The position numbers and the translations under genes are program-made. The notes under the pieces were generated by a model. That model saw only the letters and a list, made by a program, of their open reading frames with translations. It had not been told where the DNA came from and ran no database searches. A DNA stretch of 64,000 bases. Source: Ectopseudomonas chengduensis (GTDB lineage Bacteria > Pseudomonadota > Gammaproteobacteria > Pseudomonadales > Pseudomonadaceae). Below are positions 34,950-45,588 of the stretch, piece after piece. The stretch is from NCBI RefSeq assembly GCF_015712065.1, contig NZ_JACFYZ010000002.1, positions 372,001-436,000 of the forward strand, given 5' to 3'. Each line of letters starts with the position of its first letter. Position 1 is the stretch's first letter.

Positions 34950-34966
34950 GACCCGTCTCTTCCCTG

Positions 34967-34992
34967 AAAAACCGCCCTCTGGGCGGTTTTTT
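34967..34992 (+). terminator. Intrinsic terminator after cycB
   Basis: AAAAACCGCCC / GGGCGGTTTTTT with a 3-base loop. Confidence 0.9.
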
Positions 34993-34996
34993 CGTT

Positions 34997-35141
34997 TAGA
35001 GCCTGCTTACGATCTCGCGAGCTAGAGCCATACAAGGAAAAAAACAGGCGAGGACGCGGAGTTTACGAGCTGTAAATGAGCAGTCCGAGCCTGTTTTTGA
35101 CGCAGTAGGGCCGACGCGCAGCAGATCGTAAGCAGGTTCTT
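34997..35141. repeat. MITE-like intergenic element with terminal inverted repeats (copy A)
   Basis: 145 bases. Left end TAGAGCCTGCTTACGATCT (34997-35015) is inverted at the right end (35123-35141, two mismatches). Internal blocks at 35061-35082 and 35093-35107 are nearly identical (21/22 and 14/15 bases), on the opposite strand, to blocks in the element at 49094-49267. It has no protein-coding capacity and starts 5 bases after the cycB terminator. Terminal symmetry and non-coding length suggest a non-autonomous transposable or REPIN-like unit. Confidence 0.75.
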
Positions 35142-35218
35142 AGGGCGGCGGCATGCAACCATGCCGGCGGCTATACAGTCCAAGCTGCATTCGTCATGGA
35201 TGTCGCGAGGAGCGTCAG

Positions 35219-37351
35219 ATGCCGCACACCTGTACCCTCGAACAAGCCGTCGACCGCGTACTGAGCGAGATCGCCGGGCCGATTCATCTGGGTTTACCGC
35301 TCGGCCTGGGCAAGCCCAATCGCTGGGTCAACGCGCTGTATGCACGGGTGCGGGAGATGCCCGAGCGGCAACTGACCATCTACACCGCGCTGTGCCTGGC
35401 GCGTCCGCGTGCCGGCCAGGACTTGCAGCGGCGCTTTCTCGAACCTTTCGTCGACCGGGTCTACGGCGATTATCCCGAGCTGGATTTTCTCTCCGATCTG
35501 CACAGCGGCAAGCTGCCGAGCAACGTGCGCGTCGAGCAGTTCTTCTTCCAGCCCGGCAGCCTGCTCGAATGCGAGCCGGCGCAGCAGGACTACATCAGCA
35601 GCAACTACAGCCATGTCGCCCGCGACCTCAATGCCAAGGGCCTGAATCTGGTCGCCCAACTGGTCGCCGTCGACGCCGCGCAGCCCGAGCATTTCAGCCT
35701 GAGCTGCAACCCGGACGTCACCCTCGATCTGCTGCCACTGCTGGACAAGCGCCGCAAGGCTGGCGAGACCGTGCTCAGCGTCGCTCAGATCCACAGTGAT
35801 CTGCCCTACATGGCCGGCGATGCCCAGGTGTCGCGTGATACCTTCGATATCCATATCGGCGAGGACGAGCGCACCACGCTGTTTTCCACGCCGAACATGC
35901 CGGTGACCCTGCAGGATCATTGCATCGGCCTGTTCGCCAGCACCCTGGTGCGCGACGGCGGCACCCTGCAGATCGGCATTGGTGCGATGGGTGATGCCCT
36001 GGCGTCGGCGCTGATGGCCAGGCAGGACGACAATGCCCGCTACCGCGCACTGTTACAGGCGCTGCATGTTGATGAGTGGGCGGGGGAAATCGCCGCTAGT
36101 GGCGGTCTCGAACCCCTCGATCAGGGCCTCTATGGCTGCAGCGAAATGTTCGTCAACGGTTTGCTGGCACTGGCCGAGGCCGGTCTGCTGCGGCGTCGGG
36201 TCTACCCGCATCTGCGTCTGCAGCGTCTGGCCTGTAACGGTGCGCTGGATGAACAAGGTCGGCCCCATAGCGTTCAGGCGCTGGTCGACGCGGGGCTGCC
36301 GACGAAGTTGCAGCCGAGCGATCTGGCCTGGCTGCGCAATAGCGGCCTACTGCGCGGCGATATGCGAGTAGAGGCGGGCGAGTTGCACCTGCCCGACGGT
36401 GGTTGCGTCGCCGCGGATCTCAGTGATCCCAATACGCAGGCTCGCCTGCAATCCTGCCTCGGCAGCGCGCAGGGCGGCGTGGTGCTGCATGGCGGTTTCT
36501 TCCTCGGCCCGGAAAGCTTCTACCGGCGTCTGCGCGAGTTGGATGACAGCGAACGGCAGCGCTTTGCCATGACCGGCATCCGCTATATCAACGAGCTGTA
36601 CGGTGAAGAGGAACTCAAGCGTCTGCAGCGCCGTGATGCACGCTTCATCAATACGGCTTTCACCATGACCCTGCTCGGCGCAGGCGTGGCCGATCAACTG
36701 GAGGACGGTCGGGTGCTTAGCGGCGTAGGCGGGCAATACAACTTCGTCGCCCAGGCCCATGCGCTGGAGGATGCGCGCTCGATCCTGCTACTGCGCAGCT
36801 GGCGCGAGTCAGGTGGTGAGGTGAATTCGAACATCGTCTGGGAATATGGCCACGCCACCATCCCTCGGCACCTGCGCGATATCGTGGTGACCGAATACGG
36901 CATCGCCGATCTGCGTGGCAAGACCGACGCGCAGGTGATCGAGGCGCTGCTCAAGATCAGCGATTCACGCTTCCAGAACGGGCTGATCGAGCAGGCCCAG
37001 CAGGCCGGCAAGCTGCCGGCGGATTTCCGGCTCGATGAGCGCTTTTGCAACAACTTGCCCGAACGCCTGCAGGCGCTGCGCACTGAGCATTCGCCGCTGT
37101 TCGCCGAATATCCGCTAGGCAGCGACTTCAGTACGGTGGAGCAGGATCTGGTGCGGGCGCTGAGCTGGCTCAAGAGCAAGCTGCGCCTGACCGAGGTACT
37201 GGAACTGGGCAAGGCCACGCTCGAAGCGCCCGAGCCGGCCATCTACCCCGAGCATCTGCGGCGCATGAGTCTGGAGGCGCCGGATGGGGTGCGTGAAGCC
37301 CTCTACCAGCGTTTGCTGCTGGCGGGCCTGCAGGCTACCGCCGCGTCCTAA
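35219..37351 (+). CDS. Acetyl-CoA hydrolase/transferase-family protein (large)
   Basis: 710 residues from ATG 35219 (GAGGAG upstream); an upstream in-frame ATG at 35153 lacks a ribosome site. The C-terminal part (about residues 400-600) holds the acetyl-CoA hydrolase/transferase C-domain signatures, including GGQYNFVAQAHALEDARSILLLRS in pieces and VVTEYGIADLRGKTDAQVIEALLKISD. The usual enzymes are near 500 residues, so there is an extra N- and C-terminal portion here. It may transfer or hydrolyse CoA from an organic acid; the substrate is not evident. Lone gene, converging with xpt, whose stop is 24 bases away. Confidence 0.72.
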   Translation: MPHTCTLEQAVDRVLSEIAGPIHLGLPLGLGKPNRWVNALYARVREMPERQLTIYTALCLARPRAGQDLQRRFLEPFVDRVYGDYPELDFLSDLHSGKLPSNVRVEQFFFQPGSLLECEPAQQDYISSNYSHVARDLNAKGLNLVAQLVAVDAAQPEHFSLSCNPDVTLDLLPLLDKRRKAGETVLSVAQIHSDLPYMAGDAQVSRDTFDIHIGEDERTTLFSTPNMPVTLQDHCIGLFASTLVRDGGTLQIGIGAMGDALASALMARQDDNARYRALLQALHVDEWAGEIAASGGLEPLDQGLYGCSEMFVNGLLALAEAGLLRRRVYPHLRLQRLACNGALDEQGRPHSVQALVDAGLPTKLQPSDLAWLRNSGLLRGDMRVEAGELHLPDGGCVAADLSDPNTQARLQSCLGSAQGGVVLHGGFFLGPESFYRRLRELDDSERQRFAMTGIRYINELYGEEELKRLQRRDARFINTAFTMTLLGAGVADQLEDGRVLSGVGGQYNFVAQAHALEDARSILLLRSWRESGGEVNSNIVWEYGHATIPRHLRDIVVTEYGIADLRGKTDAQVIEALLKISDSRFQNGLIEQAQQAGKLPADFRLDERFCNNLPERLQALRTEHSPLFAEYPLGSDFSTVEQDLVRALSWLKSKLRLTEVLELGKATLEAPEPAIYPEHLRRMSLEAPDGVREALYQRLLLAGLQATAAS

Positions 37352-37375
37352 AGCGCGCGAGGCCGTGCACCGTCT

Positions 37376-38065
<690 letters not shown>

Positions 38066-38081
38066 TTAGCCATTGCCAACT

Positions 38082-38102
38082 GTAGCCCGGATGCAATCCG
38101 GG
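38082..38102. repeat. REP element, GTAGCCCGGATGCAATCCGGG type
   Basis: Palindrome CCCGGAT-gca-ATCCGGG (38086-38102) preceded by GTAG, the reverse orientation of the copy at 25547. It sits 11 bases from the end of the UPF0158 gene. Confidence 0.85.
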
Positions 38103-38112
38103 TGTGCTCCGC

Positions 38113-38595
38113 TCAGGCGCTCTTACTCAGCCGCCGCAGAATATCCCTGGGAATGCCACGCGTATCCAGCGGCAGCTTGTCCGGTGCGGGCTCGATGCCC
38201 AGTTCGTAGAGCCAGTTTAGGACGTACTCGCGCAGTTGCTTGATCTCGTAGGCCTGCCACTGTTCGCGAATCGCTGGAAAGGCCTCGATCTCGTAGTCGA
38301 ACGCGCGCAGCGGCCTGCGCCCGGTCAGCGCGGCGCTGAGCAGTGGGTGGGCATGTACATCGTCAAGGGTGAACAGGAAGGATTCGCGCATGGCCACCCG
38401 CTGGGGAACGTCGAGGTTGGGCACCTGGCTGTAGCGCTCGGGATCGAGCTCGATCTGCTGGCGCTGTTCGCTGTGCTGATCCTCAGGCGACAGGCTCAGC
38501 ACGCTACCGCTCTCCAGGTCCAACCAGTTTTCCTGCTGTTCGCGGCCGTTGATCAACTGAGTCAGGGCGTCGAGGTCGAGAGTGAATGTGCGCAT
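38113..38595 (-). CDS. UPF0158 family protein
   Basis: 160 residues from ATG 38595, opening MRTFTLDLDALTQLINGREQ. Conserved UPF0158 pattern: GSVLSLSPEDQ-like block, PNLDVPQRVAMRESFLFTLDD, and LLSAALTGRRPLRAFDYEI. The family is widespread but without known function; it binds no recognised cofactor. Between a REP and a run of inverted GGTGGGCT repeats, unlinked to neighbours. Confidence 0.8.
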   Translation of the reverse strand: MRTFTLDLDALTQLINGREQQENWLDLESGSVLSLSPEDQHSEQRQQIELDPERYSQVPNLDVPQRVAMRESFLFTLDDVHAHPLLSAALTGRRPLRAFDYEIEAFPAIREQWQAYEIKQLREYVLNWLYELGIEPAPDKLPLDTRGIPRDILRRLSKSA

Positions 38596-38671
38596 GGTTC
38601 CAGCCCTCTGTGTCTGAACGATCTTCTCTTCTGACTGGCAAATATGGCGAGGATGCCAGTGGCATTGAAGT

Positions 38672-38795
38672 GGTGGGCTGAAGCCCACCCTACGATATGC
38701 ATGAGCGGGGTAGGGTGGACCGGGCGGCGATCCGCTTTCGTCCACCAGACAGCAAGACCTGGGCTTCAGGTCTGTAGGGTGGGCTTCAGCCCACC
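38672..38795. repeat. Inverted pair of GGTGGGCT-type REP elements
   Basis: Two perfect 22-base arms in inverted orientation (38672-38693 and 38774-38795), each itself a small hairpin (GTGGGCT/AGCCCAC), 80 bases apart. The centre holds another hairpin (GGTGGAC/GTCCACC). This is a BIME-like doublet in the 234-base gap between UPF0158 and rep. Confidence 0.9.
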
Positions 38796-38829
38796 GAATA
38801 ACCCGACCATACACCAGTCAGCCATGACC

Positions 38830-40839
<2,010 letters not shown>

Positions 40840-41110
40840 GGGATCGTTCGCAGAAAAAGGGCCGCGCATTTTAACAGGCCTGGCGACTTCTGCCGCGACC
40901 GTCCGGAACTGTGGCCTAGCGCACGAAATTGCATAGCCATGCACTTGGTTAATCACTTTATTCCAGTACTCTGGTCCCACTTGTCGGTTTACTGGCTATA
41001 CCTCAGGATCTGCACTACCTTTCGCACGGATGTGATTGATTAGACGCCGATTACGGCGCGTTAAGGCGACGCGATTCGCCATCATTCTTGTGGTCATTGG
41101 GGGAGGTTGC

Positions 41111-42778
41111 TTGTCCACGCTCGTCGAACCCTTGCGGTTGGTCCTGTTGGCGGAAACGCCGGACTGGGCCGAATTGTTGCGCGAGCAGTTGAGCGCCCTG
41201 GGCAGCCCATCCCCGCTGATTACCGCGCCGTCATGGGAAGCGGCCAGCAACCTGTTCGATGATCACGCCAGCGGTCTGCTGCTGAGTACCCCGGATCGTC
41301 TTCCCGAACCCCATCAGTGCCCCTTGCCCATCGTCCTGCTGCTCGACGAGGAGCCAGTCGAAGAACCTGCCGGTGTCAGCGACTGGCTGGTGCGCGGCAG
41401 CCTCAACCTCGACGTGCTGCGCCGTTGCCTGCGCTACGTGCGCGAACAGGGCAACCTCAAGCACACCCTGCAGCGCCTGGCCGAACAGGACCCCCTGACC
41501 GGCATCGCCAATCGCCAGGGTTTCCAGACTCTGCTCGCGGCGCGCCTGGCCGAGTGTGGCGGCCGTGGCCTGGTGCTGGGTCACCTCGATCTGGACAACT
41601 TCCGTCACGCCAACGATGCCCTCGGCTACCAGGCCGGCGACCGCCTGATCCTGCAGGTGGTGGCGCGGCTCAAGGGGCTGCTGCAGCCCTGCGATCAGAT
41701 CGCGCGTCTGGGCAGCGACGAATTCGCACTGTTGCTCGATGCACGCCGCGATCCGCAGCGCGTGGAGCACCTCGCCGAGCGCGTCACCGAAGTATTGGGT
41801 GAGCCTTACTGGGTGGACGGTGAGAGCCTGCTGATCGGTTGCAGCCTTGGCCTGGCCCATGCCCGCGCGGGCGAGGGCGCCGATCCGCTGCTGTGGCACG
41901 CGCATATCGCCATGCAACAGGCCAAGAATCAGCAAGGCTGCGTGTTTCATGTCTATGACGAACGCCTGAACCGCAGCGCACGCAGCCAGGCCGATCTGGA
42001 AGGCGAGCTGCGCCGCGCTCTACGCCGTGACGAACTGGAGCTGCATTATCAGCCCCGCCTGTGCCTGAAGAGCGGGCGCATCGTCGGCCTGGAGGCGCTG
42101 GTGCGCTGGCAGCACAGCGAGCGTGGGCTGCTTTCGCCCAATGAATTCGTACCGCTGGCCGAAGAAACCGGGTTGATCGTACCGCTCGGTTACTGGGTCA
42201 TCTCCCGTGCCCTGCGCGATATGCAGTGGCTGCGTGGGCGCGGCCTGCCGGCACTGCATATGGCGGTCAACCTGTCGTTCCGCCAGTTTCAGGACAGCCA
42301 ATTGCTGCCGACCCTCAGCCGCCTGATCGAAGAACGCGGGGTCGATGCGCAGTGGCTGGAGTTCGAGTTGACCGAAACCGCGGTGATGCGCCGCAGCGAT
42401 CAGGTGCAGCAGACCATGCTGGCGCTTGGGCGGCTCGGCGTGCGTTTCTCGCTGGACGACTTCGGCACCGGCTTCTCGTCTTTCGTTCATCTCAACAACC
42501 TGCCGATCACCCTGCTGAAGATCGACAAGAGCTTTGTCGGTGGCATGGGCGAGCGTGCCGAGAATCGCCAATTGGTGCGGGCGATGATCAATCTGGCGCA
42601 CAACCTCAATCTCGAGGTGGTGGCCGAAGGGGTGGAGAACATCGAGCAGCTCGACATGCTGCGCCAGTTTGGTTGCGATCAGGTACAGGGCTACCTGATC
42701 AGCAAGGCCATACCTCTGGCGGAGCTGGCACGCTTTCTGGTGTTCGGCCTGCGCCAGCCGCTGCTCGGCGGCGGCTGA
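41111..42778 (+). CDS. c-di-GMP phosphodiesterase: degenerate GGDEF plus intact EAL
   Basis: 555 residues from TTG 41111, with GGGGGAGG 4-11 bases upstream, giving LSTLVEPLRLVLLAE; an upstream TTG lacks that. The first 130 residues look like a worn receiver-type domain. The GGDEF site reads GSDEF, so cyclase activity is unlikely. The EAL domain keeps its key residues: EALVRW, NLSFRQF, ELTET, DDFGTGFSS, IDKSF and AEGVE. It probably hydrolyses c-di-GMP; I recall the positional homologue in P. aeruginosa (PA5295, ProE) as such an enzyme. It is divergent from rep and could oppose PelD activation, though that is inference. Confidence 0.88.
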   Translation: MSTLVEPLRLVLLAETPDWAELLREQLSALGSPSPLITAPSWEAASNLFDDHASGLLLSTPDRLPEPHQCPLPIVLLLDEEPVEEPAGVSDWLVRGSLNLDVLRRCLRYVREQGNLKHTLQRLAEQDPLTGIANRQGFQTLLAARLAECGGRGLVLGHLDLDNFRHANDALGYQAGDRLILQVVARLKGLLQPCDQIARLGSDEFALLLDARRDPQRVEHLAERVTEVLGEPYWVDGESLLIGCSLGLAHARAGEGADPLLWHAHIAMQQAKNQQGCVFHVYDERLNRSARSQADLEGELRRALRRDELELHYQPRLCLKSGRIVGLEALVRWQHSERGLLSPNEFVPLAEETGLIVPLGYWVISRALRDMQWLRGRGLPALHMAVNLSFRQFQDSQLLPTLSRLIEERGVDAQWLEFELTETAVMRRSDQVQQTMLALGRLGVRFSLDDFGTGFSSFVHLNNLPITLLKIDKSFVGGMGERAENRQLVRAMINLAHNLNLEVVAEGVENIEQLDMLRQFGCDQVQGYLISKAIPLAELARFLVFGLRQPLLGGG

Positions 42779-42818
42779 TCCTGGCCCGGACGCAAGCCAG
42801 GGAATATGCCGCACACGA

Positions 42819-42842
42819 CCCCGGCTTGCATGCGGGCTACGA
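42819..42842. repeat. Degenerate REP element at the 3' end of the MATE gene
   Basis: CCCGGCTTGCATGCGGGCTACG, a variant of the CCCGGATTGCATCCGGG family; it overlaps the stop codon of the MATE gene (42837-42839), so that the CTACG supplies the TAG stop. Confidence 0.6.
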
Positions 42843-44222
42843 CAGGCAGGTCTCGCCTTCTACCGCAAGTGGCCGCTGCAGGCGCGCAGTTTTCCACTGG
42901 AAGCCCAACACCAGACCGCTCGCCGTTACCGCCAGGCCGGCAGCCAGGCCCCACCAGACGCCCTGTGCGCCCCAGCCAAGGGCGAAGGCGAACAGCCAGA
43001 CCAGCGGTGCGCCCACGCACCAGTAGCCAGTCAGACCGATCAGCAGGGTGGTGCGGCCGTCGTTCAGCCCGCGGATCGCGCCCATGGCGATGCTCTGCAA
43101 ACCATCGAACAGCTCGAACCAGGCGGCGATCGCCAGCAGGCTGACCGCGAGGGTGACGATATTGGCGAACGCCGGGTCGTGGCGGTCGAGGAACAGACCG
43201 ATGATCCACTCCGGCAGCAGCCAGAACAGCAGGGCAAACAGCAGCATCAACGCCGCTCCCAGGGCCATGCCCAGATGGCCGCTGAGGCGCGACAGGTGCA
43301 GATGCCCGGCACCGTAATGCAGGCCGACGCGGAAGGTCACCGCATAGGACAGCCCTTGCGGCACGATGAACGCCAGCGCCACTGTCTGCATGGCGATCTG
43401 ATGTGCCGCCAGTTGCACACTGCCAAGCGCGCCCATGCACAGGGTGGCGAAGGTGAACAGCCCCTGCTCGGCGGCGTAGGTACCGCCAATGGGCAGGCCC
43501 AGCCGCAGCAGGGCGCGCATTTCTGCCCCTTGTGGGCGGCCCACACCGCCCCGCAGTTTGTAGCGGTGATAGGTCGGCGAGAGCAGGATGTACAGTGCCA
43601 ATGCCAGTGCCATGGCGCTGCTGACCAGGGCAGTGGTCATGCCGATGCCGCTCAGGCCCAGGCTGGGCAGGCCGAACCAGCCCTTGATCAGCGCATAGTT
43701 GATGACGAAGTTGGCGATGGTGCCGGCGATGCTGATGGCCATCACCGGGCCGGGATGACCGATGGCACTGGTGAAGCCGCGCAGCGCCATGAAGCACAGG
43801 TAGCCAGGCAGGGCCAGCGACAGTGGGCGCAGGAACTCCATGGCCTGGCTGGCCGCGCCTGGGTCCTGACCCAGATGCGGCAGCAGCGGGCCTAGACTGT
43901 TGAGGCACAGCGCACTGGCTACGCCCAGCAGCATGGCCAGCCACAGGCCGTTCTGGATCAGACGTGTGATACCCCGCGGATCGCCCGCGCCATGGCGGAT
44001 GGCGATCAGGCTGCCCACCGCGGCGATCACCCCGGTGCAGAAGATCGAGAAGATGAAATAGCAGGTGGCACCCAGTGCGCCGCCGGCCAACTGCTGCGGG
44101 CCGAGCATGGCCATCATCAGCGTGTCGGTGAAAATCATCAGCGCGTGGGCCAGCTGTGCGGAGATCAGCGGGCCGGCCAGGCGCAGCAGCGCACCCAGCT
44201 CGTGGGCAAGGGAATTCTTCAT
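42837..44222 (-). CDS. MATE-family efflux transporter (NorM-like)
   Basis: 461 residues with 12 hydrophobic segments in two bundles and the MATE signatures (ADTLMMAMLGPQQLA-like N-bundle start and GHPGPVMAISIAGTIANFVINY). MATE pumps export cationic drugs and dyes using Na+ or H+ gradients. The ribosome site is weak, and a 9-bp inverted repeat lies 27 bases before the ATG. Divergent from the LysR gene, which may regulate it. The C-terminus ends in a REP. Confidence 0.88.
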   Translation of the reverse strand: MKNSLAHELGALLRLAGPLISAQLAHALMIFTDTLMMAMLGPQQLAGGALGATCYFIFSIFCTGVIAAVGSLIAIRHGAGDPRGITRLIQNGLWLAMLLGVASALCLNSLGPLLPHLGQDPGAASQAMEFLRPLSLALPGYLCFMALRGFTSAIGHPGPVMAISIAGTIANFVINYALIKGWFGLPSLGLSGIGMTTALVSSAMALALALYILLSPTYHRYKLRGGVGRPQGAEMRALLRLGLPIGGTYAAEQGLFTFATLCMGALGSVQLAAHQIAMQTVALAFIVPQGLSYAVTFRVGLHYGAGHLHLSRLSGHLGMALGAALMLLFALLFWLLPEWIIGLFLDRHDPAFANIVTLAVSLLAIAAWFELFDGLQSIAMGAIRGLNDGRTTLLIGLTGYWCVGAPLVWLFAFALGWGAQGVWWGLAAGLAVTASGLVLGFQWKTARLQRPLAVEGETCLS

Positions 44223-44248
44223 GATGAGTAAAACTTCGGCAGGGGGAG

Positions 44249-44271
44249 CATCTCCTGTCTGTCAGGAGATG
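44249..44271. promoter_or_regulatory. Inverted repeat between MATE and LysR genes
   Basis: CATCTCCTG-tctgt-CAGGAGATG, a perfect 9-bp dyad, 27 bases upstream of the MATE start and 91 bases upstream of the LysR start. It could be an operator for LysR (no clear T-N11-A) or an mRNA leader hairpin; nothing decides between them. Confidence 0.55.
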
Positions 44272-44361
44272 AGCAATGACCGCTATTCTGTGGTTCTTGT
44301 CGATTGCTCACAAAAGGAAAATAGCCATGCCAGGCATGATTAAAACTCATGGTTCGATGCG

Positions 44362-45282
44362 GTGAGTCGTCGTTTGCCACCGCTTTATGCCCTGCGCGCC
44401 TTCGAGGCCGCAGCCCGGCATGCCTCCTTCACGCGCGCCGCCGAAGAGCTTGCCATCACACAGAGCGCGGTGAGTCGGCATATCCGCACGCTGGAGGAGT
44501 ACTTCGCCTGCCGTCTGTTCGAGCGCCGCGGTCGCAGCCTGCACCTGACCGATCCGGCCCGCGCCCTGCTACCGGGGCTGAGTGAGGGTTTCGATGCACT
44601 GGAGCGTGCCAGCACTGTCTTGCTCGCCGATGATGAGGTGCTGCGCCTGAAGGCACCTTCGACCCTGACCATGCGTTGGCTGTTGGCGCGCCTGTCGCAC
44701 TTTCGTCTGGCCAACCCGGATAGCGAAGTGCAGCTCACCAGTGCCTGGATGGACGTGGACAAGGTCGACTTCCGCCATGAACCCTTCGACTGCGCGGTGC
44801 TGCTGTCTGATGGTCAGTTTCCAGATGAGTGGGAGAGCGTGCTGCTGTTCGAGGAATGGCTGATTCCGGTGTGCGCTGCCGGCGATTCTAAGGCCGGCCC
44901 CTGGTCGCTGGCGCGGCTGCGCGCGGCGGAGCAACTGCACCCGACGCCGGATCGTCGCGACTGGCGGCGTTGGTTGCAGGCTACAGGCCTGATCGAACAG
45001 GTGCCGCTGAAGACCGGGCAGCTGTTCGACATGCTCGAATTGGGCATCGTTGCGGCGGCACGCGGCTATGGCGTGTCCATTGGTGATCTGCTGATGGTGG
45101 CCGAGGACGTGAATGCCGGCCGGCTAGGCGTGCCCTGGCCGACGGCGGTATTCAGTGGCGACAGCTACTATATGGTGTGGCCGCGTGGACATCGTGCGCA
45201 GACACGACTGCAGCGTTTGCGTGACTACTTGCTGGCGGAGGTCGCCGCGCTGGCACTACCCGGGGTCGAGCGTTTGCGCTGA
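44362..45282 (+). CDS. LysR-type transcriptional regulator
   Basis: 306 residues from GTG 44362 (MSRRLPPLYALRAFEAAARH). N-terminal HTH (SFTRAAEELAITQSAVSRHIRTLEEYF) and substrate-binding domain. The GcvA-like phrase QLTSAWMDVDKVDF and PRGHRAQTRL at the end suggest the GcvA/AmpR clade. Divergent from the MATE pump with 139 bases between, a common regulator-target layout. The effector is unknown. Confidence 0.9.
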   Translation: MSRRLPPLYALRAFEAAARHASFTRAAEELAITQSAVSRHIRTLEEYFACRLFERRGRSLHLTDPARALLPGLSEGFDALERASTVLLADDEVLRLKAPSTLTMRWLLARLSHFRLANPDSEVQLTSAWMDVDKVDFRHEPFDCAVLLSDGQFPDEWESVLLFEEWLIPVCAAGDSKAGPWSLARLRAAEQLHPTPDRRDWRRWLQATGLIEQVPLKTGQLFDMLELGIVAAARGYGVSIGDLLMVAEDVNAGRLGVPWPTAVFSGDSYYMVWPRGHRAQTRLQRLRDYLLAEVAALALPGVERLR

Positions 45283-45588
45283 ACGATCATGGCCAGCGCT
45301 CAGGGCTCTGACGGCCATCCAAGACCGGGCAGGTCGACTGTACTGTGGCCAGGCTGCTCTCTCTAGTTATGAGTGCCATCATCTATTGAGCGATCGATGA
45401 AACCTATCAATCATCACTCCGTCACGCTGTTTTGATAATAAATGACGACCGTGTGGCGCTTTGATATTGACCGAGCTGAGTGCTCAAGTATCCTCGCGCC
45501 CTTTCGCCGAGTCATATGACGACTAGGTGGTATCGAAATTGCCTGAGTTATCTGCCCATATGCCCATGGGCGCACACCTGGAGTCCTC
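45283..45588 (+). promoter_or_regulatory. Upstream region of the chemoreceptor gene
   Basis: 306 bases with no gene. CTCAAGT (about 45482-45488) and CGCCGAG (about 45504-45510) resemble a sigma28 (FliA) promoter but the spacing is three bases too long. The 45370-45470 part is AT-rich. GGAG lies 8 bases before the receptor ATG at 45589. Confidence 0.35.

Noticed and set aside
38672-38795. Tandem or CRISPR-like array from repeated GGTGGGCT units
   Set aside because: There are only two arms in inverted orientation and no evenly spaced direct repeats or cas genes.
45480-45512. Sigma28 (FliA) promoter before the chemoreceptor gene
   Set aside because: CTCAAGT and GCCGAG elements are present but about three bases too far apart.
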